Origin: Cohnella lupini
GTDB taxonomy: Bacteria > Bacillota > Bacilli > Paenibacillales > Paenibacillaceae
Assembly (NCBI RefSeq): GCF_003386205.1
Contig: NZ_QRDY01000006.1
Location: 62,001-126,000, forward strand
Reading direction: 5' to 3'
Length of the DNA stretch: 64,000 nucleotides
Made by a program: the position numbers and the translations under genes
The notes under the pieces: model-generated
What the model was told of the DNA's origin: nothing
Seen by the model: only the letters and a program-made list of their open reading frames with translations
The model's database searches: none
Part shown: positions 45,436-54,703 of the stretch, piece by piece
How positions within the stretch are numbered: position 1 is the stretch's first letter
How the letters are laid out: each line of letters begins with the position of its first letter

Positions 45436-45465
45436 TGGCCGTAAACCCCCATCGCCACAAAATAT

Positions 45466-46455
45466 TTATGAACAAATATATTCAATATCAATGGCAAACT
45501 TTCCTGCTATTATAGCACAGATCCGATTGAAAAGGTCGCTGTTTTTTGAAGGGTCTCCAACATCGACCCATTCCAACGACTTCATATGCCTAAACCAACT
45601 GAGTTGACGCTTAGCGAAATGCCTGGTGTCGCGCTTCAAAATCTCTATTGCTTCTTCGTATTTCGCCTCGCCTGACAGGTAAGAGACGATTTCCTTATAA
45701 CCTAACCCGCGCATCGATACCGCATCGCTCGGGACGCCTTCGCGGAGCAAATTTTCCACCTCCGCTACCAAGCCCGAAGTCATCATCGCGTCTACTCGTT
45801 CATCGATGCGCTTGTATAATTCCGACCGGTCCATCGTTAAACCGATGATGCATAATCGGTATGGAGATTGCTTATCGTCGCCGCGCGATTGATCTTGCTG
45901 CTCGGATAACGGCTTGCCGGTCAGCCGGTATACCTCCAAAGCCCGGATGACCCTTCCCTCGTCGTTGCAATGAAGCTTGGCCGCCGAGACCGGATCGATC
46001 TCGCGCAGGCGGTCGTGAAGTGCTTGCGCTCCTTTCTCTCGGGCGAAGTTCCGCATCTCCGCCCGGAACGCCTCGTCGGCGCCGATGTCTTGGAAGCGAA
46101 ATCCGTAGCAGACGGATTCCACATATAATCCTGTACCCCCTACGATGAACGGTAAACGTCCTCGAAGATGGATATCTTGAATTTTTTGCGTACATAAACT
46201 TTGAAATTCCGAGACCGAAAACGGATGCTCCGGCTCGCGGATATCGATCAGATGATGAGGGATTCCCTCCCTCTCGTCCGGCATGAGCTTGGCTGTACCG
46301 ATATCCATTCTGCGATACACCTGCATAGAGTCCCCGCTTATGATTTCCGCGTTTAACGCTTTTGCCAGCTTCAGACTCAGCGCCGTCTTGCCAACGGCTG
46401 TAGGACCGACCAGCACGAGCAGCAAGGGACGATCGTCTACCGATGCTTCATTCAA
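45466..46455 (-). CDS. miaA: tRNA dimethylallyltransferase
   Basis: Adds a dimethylallyl group to A37 of tRNAs that read UNN codons. The 329-residue enzyme has the P-loop LVGPTAVGKTALSL, the substrate motif SGDSMQVYRRMDIGTAK, HHLIDI, FIVGGTGLYVESV, and RGLGYKEIVSYLSG plus QLSWFRH. Its dimethylallyl diphosphate substrate is linked to the isomerase encoded by fni in this window. Translation begins at TTG behind GGAGTGAT and overlaps the methyltransferase gene by eight bases. Confidence 0.96.
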   Translation of the reverse strand: MNEASVDDRPLLLVLVGPTAVGKTALSLKLAKALNAEIISGDSMQVYRRMDIGTAKLMPDEREGIPHHLIDIREPEHPFSVSEFQSLCTQKIQDIHLRGRLPFIVGGTGLYVESVCYGFRFQDIGADEAFRAEMRNFAREKGAQALHDRLREIDPVSAAKLHCNDEGRVIRALEVYRLTGKPLSEQQDQSRGDDKQSPYRLCIIGLTMDRSELYKRIDERVDAMMTSGLVAEVENLLREGVPSDAVSMRGLGYKEIVSYLSGEAKYEEAIEILKRDTRHFAKRQLSWFRHMKSLEWVDVGDPSKNSDLFNRICAIIAGKFAIDIEYICS

Positions 46456-47224
46456 TTTCTATCACTCCGTATGCTACCGCGGAAGAGGAGGATCGGGCCA
46501 AACGAAATCCCAGCCTATCGAACCGTCCGCTATCGCGATGATCTTTAAGCACGACTTTCTTGCGGGCGATGCGGATCGCCTCCCGTACGGATTCCTCGGA
46601 CAACGGCTCACGATGGGCTTGGGAACGTAACGGAATTATGGAGTCCGAGGTTGTCACCGGTCTCTCGAACATGGGATCGAAATACACGATATCTACGCTA
46701 TTGTCCTCCATTCGGGTCATGGATTGTTCATTGTTGCCATATACGGCTTTAATAGAACGCATAGCCTTATCGATCTCCGGGATCCCTGTTTCATAGCTTT
46801 GCAAGCCTTCCCTTACGATCGCGTGAAGCACTTTGGAAGCTTCCAGGGCGATTACGCTGCCCCGTTCCCCGACCTTGTAGCTGAACACTAACGAATCCGA
46901 GCAAAGCCCGGCGGTGCAGTCGAGCACCGTATCCCCTTCGGAAACCCCCGATACGGTCACTAGCGCGTCGGTTCCTCCGGCCATTAACCTTTTGAGCCTG
47001 ACGAGGGCCATGCTCGGATGAAAATAGAACGGCTTCAGTCCTTCGAGCATCAGCCGGATATCGCGCGGACCGACTATGGCGACTTCTTCCGTATCCCATT
47101 TCTCGTGCATGAACTTAACGGTCCGGTTACGACGTTCCGCATAAGGAGCTTGCAGCTCGTCCGCCAGACTTCTCGCCCGATCGACGACCTCCTTCGATGG
47201 GCTTTCCGACGTTGTCACGATCAA
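46448..47224 (-). CDS. SAM-dependent methyltransferase, RsmJ/YpiP-like
   Basis: A 258-residue class I methyltransferase. The SAM motif is VLDCTAGLCSDSLVFSYKVG, the acidic loop is VIALEAS, and the catalytic segment is VDIVYFDPMFERP (an xPxF form of the DPPY/NPPF motif of N-methyltransferases). These match the RsmJ group, which methylates a guanine of 16S rRNA in proteobacteria; the target in Firmicutes is not fixed. It starts at TTG within the mutL stop (TTGA overlap) and runs into miaA, so it is inside the mutL-miaA-hfq transcript. Confidence 0.83.
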   Translation of the reverse strand: MIVTTSESPSKEVVDRARSLADELQAPYAERRNRTVKFMHEKWDTEEVAIVGPRDIRLMLEGLKPFYFHPSMALVRLKRLMAGGTDALVTVSGVSEGDTVLDCTAGLCSDSLVFSYKVGERGSVIALEASKVLHAIVREGLQSYETGIPEIDKAMRSIKAVYGNNEQSMTRMEDNSVDIVYFDPMFERPVTTSDSIIPLRSQAHREPLSEESVREAIRIARKKVVLKDHRDSGRFDRLGFRLARSSSSAVAYGVIEIE

Positions 47225-49215
47225 GACGTCACCCGCTTAAACATCTTTTCGAGCTCGTACGTGCTGAAGCTGATCACGATAGGACGCCCATGAGGGCACG
47301 TGTAAGGTTGCCGGCATGTACCGAGTCTCTGCAGCAGTTTTTCCGCGGATTCCCGCGTCAACGCTTGGTTCGCCTTTATTGAAGCTTTGCAGGAGCACAT
47401 AATGGCTGCTTTCTCTCTCAGAACGTGCAGGTCGACGGATTTCTCCTCTATGACCCATTCCGCCATCTCGCGAACGATAGCGGCCTCGTCGCCGGAGGGA
47501 AACCAATGAGGGACTGCCCGTATGATAAAGGTATTGCCGCCGAAATCCTCCATGTATACTCCCGCGGTTTGAAAAGTTGCCAAACGGCCGCGAAGAACGA
47601 CGCTTTCGTCCGGAGCGAATTCCAGCGTAACGGGCAGCAGGAGCTCTTGGCTGGCCTCTTCGGGGTGTCCGAATTTGTCGTAATAGTATTCGTAATGGAC
47701 GCGTTCGTGGGCGGCATGTTGATCGACGAGATATAAACCGTTGATGTTCTGGGCCACGATGTACGTTCCGTGCAATTGGCCTATCCAACTGAGCTCGGGA
47801 AAATCCGGCACCTGCGGTTTAACTTGCGGAGCTCCGAAAGCGGTTTTCCATACATGCTCCGGCACCTTCTCCGGCTCGGTTTTCTCTGCCCATGAATTCG
47901 CGTTGCCGGAGGCGTAAGTCTTACCGGCTTGCCCGAAAGACTTGTCTCTCGCAGGAGAACTCGAGGAATCGGATACGTAAGAATCTCTGAACGGAAAAGA
48001 AGAAGGCTTATTGTGCGCCGACCGTTCGAAAGACGTCTTATCGTTCGATGCATGGTCGTAGCCGGCTTTCGTCTCCGCGATTAGCGGTTCCGCCAGCCTC
48101 TGAACCGCAGCCGCAAGCTCCGCTTGAGCAGACTCCGGCTCGGACTCGGGAACCTGGAAGCGGATTTGATCCTGGACCCACGTATTCGCTTTCGGCGTTC
48201 GGACCGACGTTCCGGAAGGAATATAAGCTTCGGACCCCAGCGCTTTCTTGACCGCGCTCTCCACGAAGCTCCGCAGTTCGTTCTCCTTGCTGAACCTCAC
48301 CTCCAGCTTGGCGGGATGTACGTTTACGTCCACGAGAGTAGGGTGCATTCTCAAGTCCAGAACCGTAAGAGGATACCGGTGCAGCGGAAGTAACGTATGA
48401 TACGCCTGCATTAGCGGCTGAACGACTGCTTGGCTGCGGACGTATCGGCCGTTGACCAGGACGGTTACCGCGTTGCGGTTAGCCCTTGTCTCGATCGGCA
48501 TCGCCGTCAACCCGATAATGGAATAATCGGGATTATCTTCGCGAACTTCTATCATCGCTTTCGCCGAAGAGGTTCCGTAGATCGCCGCGACGACCTGGCG
48601 CAAATCTCCGTTACCCGGGGTTCGTAAAAGCACGTTGCCGTTGTGGGAGAACGTAAAGGCGATATCAGGACGCGCCAATGCCTGGCGATAGACGACGTCC
48701 GACAGATGGCCGAGCTCCGTCTGGATCGTTTTCATGTACTTCAGCCTGGCAGGCGTATTATAAAACAAATCCTTTACGATCATTTCCGTCCCTTTGGGAG
48801 CATTCGTGTCCCTGTTAGCCAGAAGAGTTCCGCCCTCGATCTCGACCACACGACCCAAACCGCTATCGTCGGTCGCGCTGACGCACTTGACCTTGGCGAC
48901 CGCGGCGATACTGGGAAGTGCTTCTCCGCGGAATCCAAGCGTGGAAATCTGAAATAAATCTTTTCCCGTTGCTATCTTGCTTGTCGCGTGGCGCTGAAAG
49001 GCTAGCAATAAATCGTCGGACTGAATCCCAGTTCCGTTATCGGCCACGCGCAACGAATTTAAGCCGCCCTCTTCAGCGGATACATCAATGCGGGAACTGT
49101 CGGCATCCACGGCGTTCTCGATTAATTCCTTCAATACGGAAGCCGGCCGTTCTACCACTTCGCCGGCAGCGATTTGGTTGGCTAGATGATCGTCGAGAGG
49201 ACGAATGATTCCCAT
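47221..49215 (-). CDS. mutL: DNA mismatch repair endonuclease MutL
   Basis: Couples MutS mismatch recognition to strand cutting. The 664-residue protein has the GHKL ATPase N-terminus: ELIENAVDA, RVADNGTGI, TLGFRGEALPSI and the transducer domain to about 335. A variable linker of about 130 residues rich in Ser, Ala and Glu follows. The C-terminal endonuclease domain has DQHAAHERVHYE, CKASIKANQAL and CPHGRP, the metal-site set of nicking MutL, as expected where no MutH exists. It starts behind AAAGGAGAG. An S41 protease gene separates it from mutS. Confidence 0.97.
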   Translation of the reverse strand: MGIIRPLDDHLANQIAAGEVVERPASVLKELIENAVDADSSRIDVSAEEGGLNSLRVADNGTGIQSDDLLLAFQRHATSKIATGKDLFQISTLGFRGEALPSIAAVAKVKCVSATDDSGLGRVVEIEGGTLLANRDTNAPKGTEMIVKDLFYNTPARLKYMKTIQTELGHLSDVVYRQALARPDIAFTFSHNGNVLLRTPGNGDLRQVVAAIYGTSSAKAMIEVREDNPDYSIIGLTAMPIETRANRNAVTVLVNGRYVRSQAVVQPLMQAYHTLLPLHRYPLTVLDLRMHPTLVDVNVHPAKLEVRFSKENELRSFVESAVKKALGSEAYIPSGTSVRTPKANTWVQDQIRFQVPESEPESAQAELAAAVQRLAEPLIAETKAGYDHASNDKTSFERSAHNKPSSFPFRDSYVSDSSSSPARDKSFGQAGKTYASGNANSWAEKTEPEKVPEHVWKTAFGAPQVKPQVPDFPELSWIGQLHGTYIVAQNINGLYLVDQHAAHERVHYEYYYDKFGHPEEASQELLLPVTLEFAPDESVVLRGRLATFQTAGVYMEDFGGNTFIIRAVPHWFPSGDEAAIVREMAEWVIEEKSVDLHVLREKAAIMCSCKASIKANQALTRESAEKLLQRLGTCRQPYTCPHGRPIVISFSTYELEKMFKRVTS

Positions 49216-49251
49216 TCCTATTCGCTCTCCTTTCGGGACGGTTGCGTCCGG

Positions 49252-50676
49252 TTAAATGGCAGTAACAAGCTTCAAGCCAACCGAACTAGCCGTATAGGCA
49301 ACGCCCGAGAAGCTTTTTTTCAACATTCTAACGTCGATGCTGGATACCCCGTCCTTGATTCGGACGTGATAATCGTTCGTCGGAAGCGCCAGGACTTCGC
49401 TTCCTCTTGCTAAGGTATAAGATCGGGACTTCGAGTCGTAAGTCAGCTTAGCTCCGAGTGCGGAAGCCGCCAGCTTTAAATTGACGAACCATATCGTGCG
49501 ATCCTTCCATAAGGCATCGGTTAGCGATACTCGTACGCCATTAATTGCTACCGCGCCTTTATCGGACGTTACCGTAACCGCATTGCCGCCGGCCATTCGG
49601 TAAGCTCCAATCAATTGTTCGCCCGCTCCGTTAATGTAAAGATCGGGAACCAATCCGATTTTGTCCACTTTCCGGCCAGTAGGCGTGTAATATTCTTGCA
49701 CGGTTACTTTAAGCATGCCTCCGCTCTTCACCGCCAGGAGGGATTGGACGACGCCTTTGCCATACGTTCTAGTGCCTACGAGCTTTGCGACCCCGTAATC
49801 TTGCAACGCACCCGATAACAATTCAGAAGCGCTTGCCGAATTTTTGTTCACCAGCATGTAGAGCGAGTACGGTTTCGTCGACCCGTCTAATTCCAACGGG
49901 TGATCGTTGCCGTCCCTATCTCGCATATGGGCGAGAACGCCTTTCTCGACGAACAGGTTCGCGATGGCTTGGGCGGCATCCACGTATCCTCCGCCGTTGT
50001 CGCGCAGATCGAACACCAACGACTTCAAGCCGTTTTCCTCCAGTTTAGCCAATTGCCGTTCCACTTCGTTCGCCGAGTCGGATGTAAATCCGGACAGCGC
50101 CAGATAACCGATACCCTCCGATAGCATTCGGGTCGTGACAACGGGAATTTGAACCGCTCGTCGTTTCATTTCAAACTCTAAATCAGAGCCGTTCCGCGAG
50201 ACGCTAAGAGTAACGCTCGTCCCTTCGAGGCCGCGAAGCGCCTCTTGGATGTCCGTGACGGATTTTCCCTTGAGCGAGTTGCCGTTAGCCCCGACCACCT
50301 TGTCGCCGGATAAAATACCGGCCGCTTCGGCCGGACTTCCCGTTATCACTTCATCTACGTAGACGGAACCGTCAGCATCGGCCATGACGATACCTACGCC
50401 GACGAATTTCTGCTCCAATACGGAATTGAAAGAATCCCACTCTTCATTATCGAAATATTGCGTATAAGGATCGTGCAGGGAATCGACCATCGCGTCGATC
50501 TCCGGCTCGTTCAAGTCGTCATCGTCCGGTTTGCTTAGATGATATTGCTCGAGCAACTCTCGAACCTCTTCGACTTGATCCGCGCTCGCTCCGAGAACGT
50601 TCGGAGCATAAGCGCCGAGAAGAGCCAGCGCTAGTAATAACGACAGGATGAACTTAAATCGCTTGAATGGATTCAT
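49252..50676 (-). CDS. S41 (CtpA-like) processing protease with PDZ and a C-terminal copper-amine-oxidase-N-like domain
   Basis: A 474-residue exported Ser/Lys protease. Residues 1-27 are a signal or anchor segment (FILSLLLALALLGAYAPNVLG). The PDZ domain is near 75-160 (VGIVMADADGSVYVDEVITGSPAEAAGILSGDKVVG begins there), then the S41 core with VFDLRDNGGG, the Ser in VNKNSASASELLSGAL and the Lys in TRTYGKGVVQ. The last 110 residues (AINGVRVSLTDALWKDRTIWFVNLKLAASALGAKLTYD) resemble the copper amine oxidase N-domain often found on Paenibacillus exported proteins. Start at the ATG two bases after the mutS stop. Confidence 0.9.
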   Translation of the reverse strand: MNPFKRFKFILSLLLALALLGAYAPNVLGASADQVEEVRELLEQYHLSKPDDDDLNEPEIDAMVDSLHDPYTQYFDNEEWDSFNSVLEQKFVGVGIVMADADGSVYVDEVITGSPAEAAGILSGDKVVGANGNSLKGKSVTDIQEALRGLEGTSVTLSVSRNGSDLEFEMKRRAVQIPVVTTRMLSEGIGYLALSGFTSDSANEVERQLAKLEENGLKSLVFDLRDNGGGYVDAAQAIANLFVEKGVLAHMRDRDGNDHPLELDGSTKPYSLYMLVNKNSASASELLSGALQDYGVAKLVGTRTYGKGVVQSLLAVKSGGMLKVTVQEYYTPTGRKVDKIGLVPDLYINGAGEQLIGAYRMAGGNAVTVTSDKGAVAINGVRVSLTDALWKDRTIWFVNLKLAASALGAKLTYDSKSRSYTLARGSEVLALPTNDYHVRIKDGVSSIDVRMLKKSFSGVAYTASSVGLKLVTAI

Positions 50677-50678
50677 GG

Positions 50679-53366
50679 CTATTCCCCGCTTTCCGTCAAT
50701 TGGTTTCGCGCGTCGTTTAACCATTCCAAGGCTTGCATCGGCGTCATTCTCATGACGTCTAGTTTGCGCAGCTTATCGAGCAGCTTATCGTTCGCGGTAG
50801 ACTTCGAAGTTGGTTTGGGCGTCGGCGCCGATTCGGCGAACATGGACAATTGTTCGACGCCTTTCCTAAGGACCGAAGGCACCTTGTCCTCGAGAACGTC
50901 CGTCGAACTCGCGTACGCGGCTGCAGTTTCCTTGACTGCCGCATGCGCGCTAACCGCCGCCGCCTGTAGTGGCGATCCGTTCTCGTTCAATAGCGTATAG
51001 GCACGGGACACGATCGTCTCCGGCAAACCGGCAAGCTGAGCACAATAAATTCCGTAACTGGAATCCGCGGCACCCGGTACGAGCTTGCGTAGGAACGTCA
51101 CTCCTTCCGCGCTTTCCTTGACGGCCATGCATCCGTTACGAAGACCTTCTAGAGAGCTTTCCAGATGCGCCAGCTCGTGGAAATGCGTGGATACGAGCGC
51201 TTTGCAGCCAATATGGTTATGGACGTATTCGATGACCGATTGGGCGATCGCCATTCCCTCGTCGGTTGACGTCCCCCGGCCGAGTTCGTCGATGATGATC
51301 AAGCTTCTGGAGGTCGCTTGCTCCGTCATCACTTGGATATCCTTCATTTCCACCATGAAAGTGCTTTGCCCGCCTACCAAATCATCGGCGGCTCCGATCC
51401 GCGTGAAAATCCGGTCTACGAATGGCAATACCGCTTTCCTCGCCGGTACGAAGCATCCGATCTGCGCCATGAGACAGATCATAGCGACCTGTCTCATGTA
51501 GGTGCTCTTCCCTGCCATATTCGGCCCCGTTATGAGAAGAATCGAGCCTTCGGAAGCCGTAAGCGAGGTTTCGTTGGCGATGAATACGCCGTTCTCGTTC
51601 ACGGATTCGACGACCGGATGACGACCTTCCTCGATCGTCAGATCGTAACCGTCTCCATCCGTCCAACTCGGCCTCGTATATCTGCGCTCGGCGCTGGCTT
51701 CGGCGAAAGACTGGAGAACGTCCAGCGCCGCAACGCTTTCCGCTAAACGCTGAAGCCTCCCCATCTGCGCGGCGATGCTATCGCGCAATGCGACGAAACG
51801 TTCGTATTCCAGGTCGAACATGCGATCTTCCGCTTCCAGGATGAGGGCTTCCTTCTCCTTCAGCTCCGGAGTCACATATCTCTCGGCGTTGGCCAAAGTC
51901 TGCTTTCTCTCGTAACGTCCTTCCGGGAGATTAATCAAGTTCGAACGGGTGATTTCCAAATAATAACCGAATACTTTGTTAAAACCGATTTTCAAGGATT
52001 TAATGCCCGTCGCTTCCCGCTCCTGGCGTTCCAACTCGGCAATCCACTGCTTTCCGTTCTGGCTTGCCTCGCGGAGCTCGTCCAGCTTGGCATCGTAGCC
52101 GGGACGAATGATTCCCCCGTCCTTCAAGGAAACGGGAGGCTCTTCCGCGACGGCTTGTTCTATAGCTTCGGCGATGTCTTCGCATGCATCCATTCCGTCG
52201 GCAAGCGTCCGCAATGGCGATGCTTCTAGCGTGCTGCATAATCGTTGGATCGACGGAATGCGCTTCAACGAATTTTTCAGAGCGTTCAAGTCTCTGGCAT
52301 TCGCCGTTCCGTAAGCGATTCTTCCCGCAAGCCGCTCGAGATCGTACACTTCGCCTAGCTCGTCCCGAAGCTCCTTGCGCTTGATCAGGTCACGGTTGAG
52401 CGCTTCGACGGCGTCCAATCTGCGTTCCGCTTCCTCGCGGTTCAGCAATGGCTGATCGATCCAACGCTTCAACAATCGCGCGCCCATGGCGGTTCTGGTG
52501 CGGTCGAGCAACGATAACAACGAACCTTTGCGCGAACGGTCGCGAACGGTTTCCGTCAACTCCAGATTCCGTCTGGTGAATGCGTCGAGAGACATATACG
52601 ATTCCGAATCATAGGCTTTAACCGACCGCAAATGCACCAGCGAACGCTTCTGAGTCTCGTCCAAATAAGCAATTAAACGGGCGACGGCCATCCGCCGAAC
52701 GGGCTCGTGAGCGTTCCACGACTCTTCGGGGAATTGTTCGGATAGCTTGGAGAAGTCCGTCTCCTCACGAACGGTCGTCAACATCGATTTAGAAGCGATA
52801 GGATTTACGTCGTTATGTATGGCGGCAATCGATGCCTCGTCCCCGACCGCTTCCGACGGACGGTACACGTTGATCATATTTTTGACCGTTTCGCGTGAAT
52901 CCGCGAACGAAGTTACGTACAGCTCCCCTGTCGTCAGGTCGCATGCCGCGATTCCGAATCGTCCGTCTTGACTGGCAGCACCCACAATAAAATTGTTCGA
53001 AGAGTCGCCGAGCATCTTCGAATCCATGACCGTCCCGGGAGTGACGATGCGCACGATCTCTCGTTTGACTACGCCCTTCGCGCTGGCCGGATCCTCAACT
53101 TGCTCGCACACGGCGACCTTATAACCTTTGTCTATCAACCGGGCAATGTAACCTTCCGCCGCGTGATGGGGAACTCCGCACATCGGAATCCGTTCCTCTT
53201 GGCCGGCTCCGCGCCCCGTCAACGTAATCTCTAATTCGCGCGATGCGGTAATCGCGTCCTCGAAGAACATTTCATAGAAATCGCCAAGGCGAAAAAATAG
53301 CAAAGCGTCCGTTGCGGTCGCCTTAACCGATAAATACTGCTCCATCATGGGGGTATATCCAGCCAT
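50679..53366 (-). CDS. mutS: DNA mismatch repair protein MutS
   Basis: Recognises mispaired and looped-out bases. The 895-residue protein starts MAGYTPMMEQYLSVKA and has the mismatch-binding motif FFRLGDFYEMFFEDA (Phe-x-Glu), connector, lever and clamp domains, then the ATPase with Walker A LLITGPNMAGKSTYMRQV, IGAADDLVGGQSTFMVEM, Walker B SLIIIDELGRGTSTDEG and STHFHELA. The C-terminal tail has a helix-rich dimer segment (KLRKLDVMRMTPMQALEWLNDARNQL). ATG chosen behind AGGAGG. A promoter lies just upstream. Confidence 0.97.
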   Translation of the reverse strand: MAGYTPMMEQYLSVKATATDALLFFRLGDFYEMFFEDAITASRELEITLTGRGAGQEERIPMCGVPHHAAEGYIARLIDKGYKVAVCEQVEDPASAKGVVKREIVRIVTPGTVMDSKMLGDSSNNFIVGAASQDGRFGIAACDLTTGELYVTSFADSRETVKNMINVYRPSEAVGDEASIAAIHNDVNPIASKSMLTTVREETDFSKLSEQFPEESWNAHEPVRRMAVARLIAYLDETQKRSLVHLRSVKAYDSESYMSLDAFTRRNLELTETVRDRSRKGSLLSLLDRTRTAMGARLLKRWIDQPLLNREEAERRLDAVEALNRDLIKRKELRDELGEVYDLERLAGRIAYGTANARDLNALKNSLKRIPSIQRLCSTLEASPLRTLADGMDACEDIAEAIEQAVAEEPPVSLKDGGIIRPGYDAKLDELREASQNGKQWIAELERQEREATGIKSLKIGFNKVFGYYLEITRSNLINLPEGRYERKQTLANAERYVTPELKEKEALILEAEDRMFDLEYERFVALRDSIAAQMGRLQRLAESVAALDVLQSFAEASAERRYTRPSWTDGDGYDLTIEEGRHPVVESVNENGVFIANETSLTASEGSILLITGPNMAGKSTYMRQVAMICLMAQIGCFVPARKAVLPFVDRIFTRIGAADDLVGGQSTFMVEMKDIQVMTEQATSRSLIIIDELGRGTSTDEGMAIAQSVIEYVHNHIGCKALVSTHFHELAHLESSLEGLRNGCMAVKESAEGVTFLRKLVPGAADSSYGIYCAQLAGLPETIVSRAYTLLNENGSPLQAAAVSAHAAVKETAAAYASSTDVLEDKVPSVLRKGVEQLSMFAESAPTPKPTSKSTANDKLLDKLRKLDVMRMTPMQALEWLNDARNQLTESGE

Positions 53367-53398
53367 GGGTCTTCCTCCTACTATCGTAAACAATGCAA

Positions 53399-53424
53399 AA
53401 TGAGTTCAATAACTCATTATAGCA
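53399..53424 (-). promoter_or_regulatory. Extended -10 promoter of mutS with start-site hairpin
   Basis: TGCTATAAT is an extended -10 on the minus strand (53416-53424). Overlapping and downstream is a perfect eight-base inverted repeat, AATGAGTT-ATTG-AACTCATT (53399-53418), which could act as an operator or as a 5' end structure of the transcript. The -35 is poor. Confidence 0.55.
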
Positions 53425-53533
53425 AATGTCGGAAGATTTCCGAAACTAAGTCTCGAAGGGGAACCAGCCGGTTAATTCACGCAAAATCTCAATCTTACCG
53501 GGCAATCTACTAACCGCTTTTCGAATTATTCTC

Positions 53534-54589
53534 TCATAGCCGCTGAAGCCTATTCGTGCTCGACAATTGCGGAATATTAGCCGCCCCGATTCCGAACATT
53601 GCCGTGCGAAGCTCGAACTCGATCCGTTCGAACAACCGCTCGAGCTCTTCGCCGACTTGCAACGCGGGAGCCAGCAGAGCTCGTCCGAACGATACAACGT
53701 TCGCTCCGAGAGCGATTGCCATAGCGGCGTCGACGCCGTTCATCATTCCGCCGCTTGCGATAATGCGGCCATCCCGCAGCTCGGCTCTTACTTCCTTGAT
53801 ACACTCGGCCGTTGGCATGCCCCAATCTTGAAACGCTTTCGCAGCCGACCTCCTGACTTCGTCAGCGGAACGATACTTCTCGACTTCGATCCAAGATGTT
53901 CCGCCTGCGCCCGCCACGTCTATAAAAGCCACTCCGATATCAGTCAATCTTCTCGCCGTTTCGCCGTCGATCCCGAACCCTACCTCCTTGACGCCGATCG
54001 GGAAGGAAGATTCCCGGCATAGGCGCTCGATTTTGCGCAGCAAGCCGCTGAAATCGACGTCCCCGCCGCTCTGAAACACTTCTTGCAAGCCGTTCAGATG
54101 AAGGACGAGGCCATCTGCCTCCGTCCAATCCACAGCTCTCCGGCACTCCTCGATCCCGTAGCCGTAATTCAGTTGAACCGCCCCCAGGTTGGCCAGCAAG
54201 GGAATATTCGGCGCAAATTTACGAACCTTGAACGATTCCGCGTTGGATGGCTGCTCGATTGCCGCCCGCAATGAGCCGAGTCCCATCGCCCAGCCTCTTC
54301 GTTCGGCGGTCTCGGCCAGACGAAGGTTGATGCGGCTCGCTTCTTCCGTTCCCCCGGTCATGGAACTGACCATTAAAGGCGTTTTGAGACGACGGCCCAG
54401 GAATTCCGTGGTCGTATCGATCGCCGAATAATCGATTTCGGGCAGCGCGAGATGGCGCAGACGGTAACGGTCGAACCCCGTTCCTTCTCCGCGACCCTCC
54501 ACGTCCTCGTTCAAGCAAATTTCGATATGTTCTTTTTTCCTTCTTTCGATATCGGTTGCCACTTCCGATAAGGACGACATTCTATTCAT
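53534..54589 (-). CDS. fni: Type 2 isopentenyl-diphosphate delta-isomerase
   Basis: An FMN and NADPH dependent enzyme that interconverts isopentenyl and dimethylallyl diphosphate. The 351-residue TIM barrel has RRKKEHIEICLNEDVEGRGEGTGF at the N-terminus, LMVSSMTGGTEEASRINLRLAE, LGSLRAAIE, LHLNGLQEVFQSGGD, PIGVKEVGFGID, IDVAGAGGTSW and ASGGMMNGVDAAMAIALGA, which together form the FMN and substrate sites. Starts behind GAGGA. It lies between mutS and the amidoligase gene; the link to mismatch repair is positional only. Confidence 0.94.
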   Translation of the reverse strand: MNRMSSLSEVATDIERRKKEHIEICLNEDVEGRGEGTGFDRYRLRHLALPEIDYSAIDTTTEFLGRRLKTPLMVSSMTGGTEEASRINLRLAETAERRGWAMGLGSLRAAIEQPSNAESFKVRKFAPNIPLLANLGAVQLNYGYGIEECRRAVDWTEADGLVLHLNGLQEVFQSGGDVDFSGLLRKIERLCRESSFPIGVKEVGFGIDGETARRLTDIGVAFIDVAGAGGTSWIEVEKYRSADEVRRSAAKAFQDWGMPTAECIKEVRAELRDGRIIASGGMMNGVDAAMAIALGANVVSFGRALLAPALQVGEELERLFERIEFELRTAMFGIGAANIPQLSSTNRLQRL

Positions 54590-54703
54590 GTCTCGATCCT
54601 CTTTTCAATCCCGATAGTTGCGTGCTTATTCTGGGTTCTATTTGCAATATTGCCAATATCGATTCGATCTAAATCCGGTTTCGCATCGTTACATAACGTT
54701 TCC

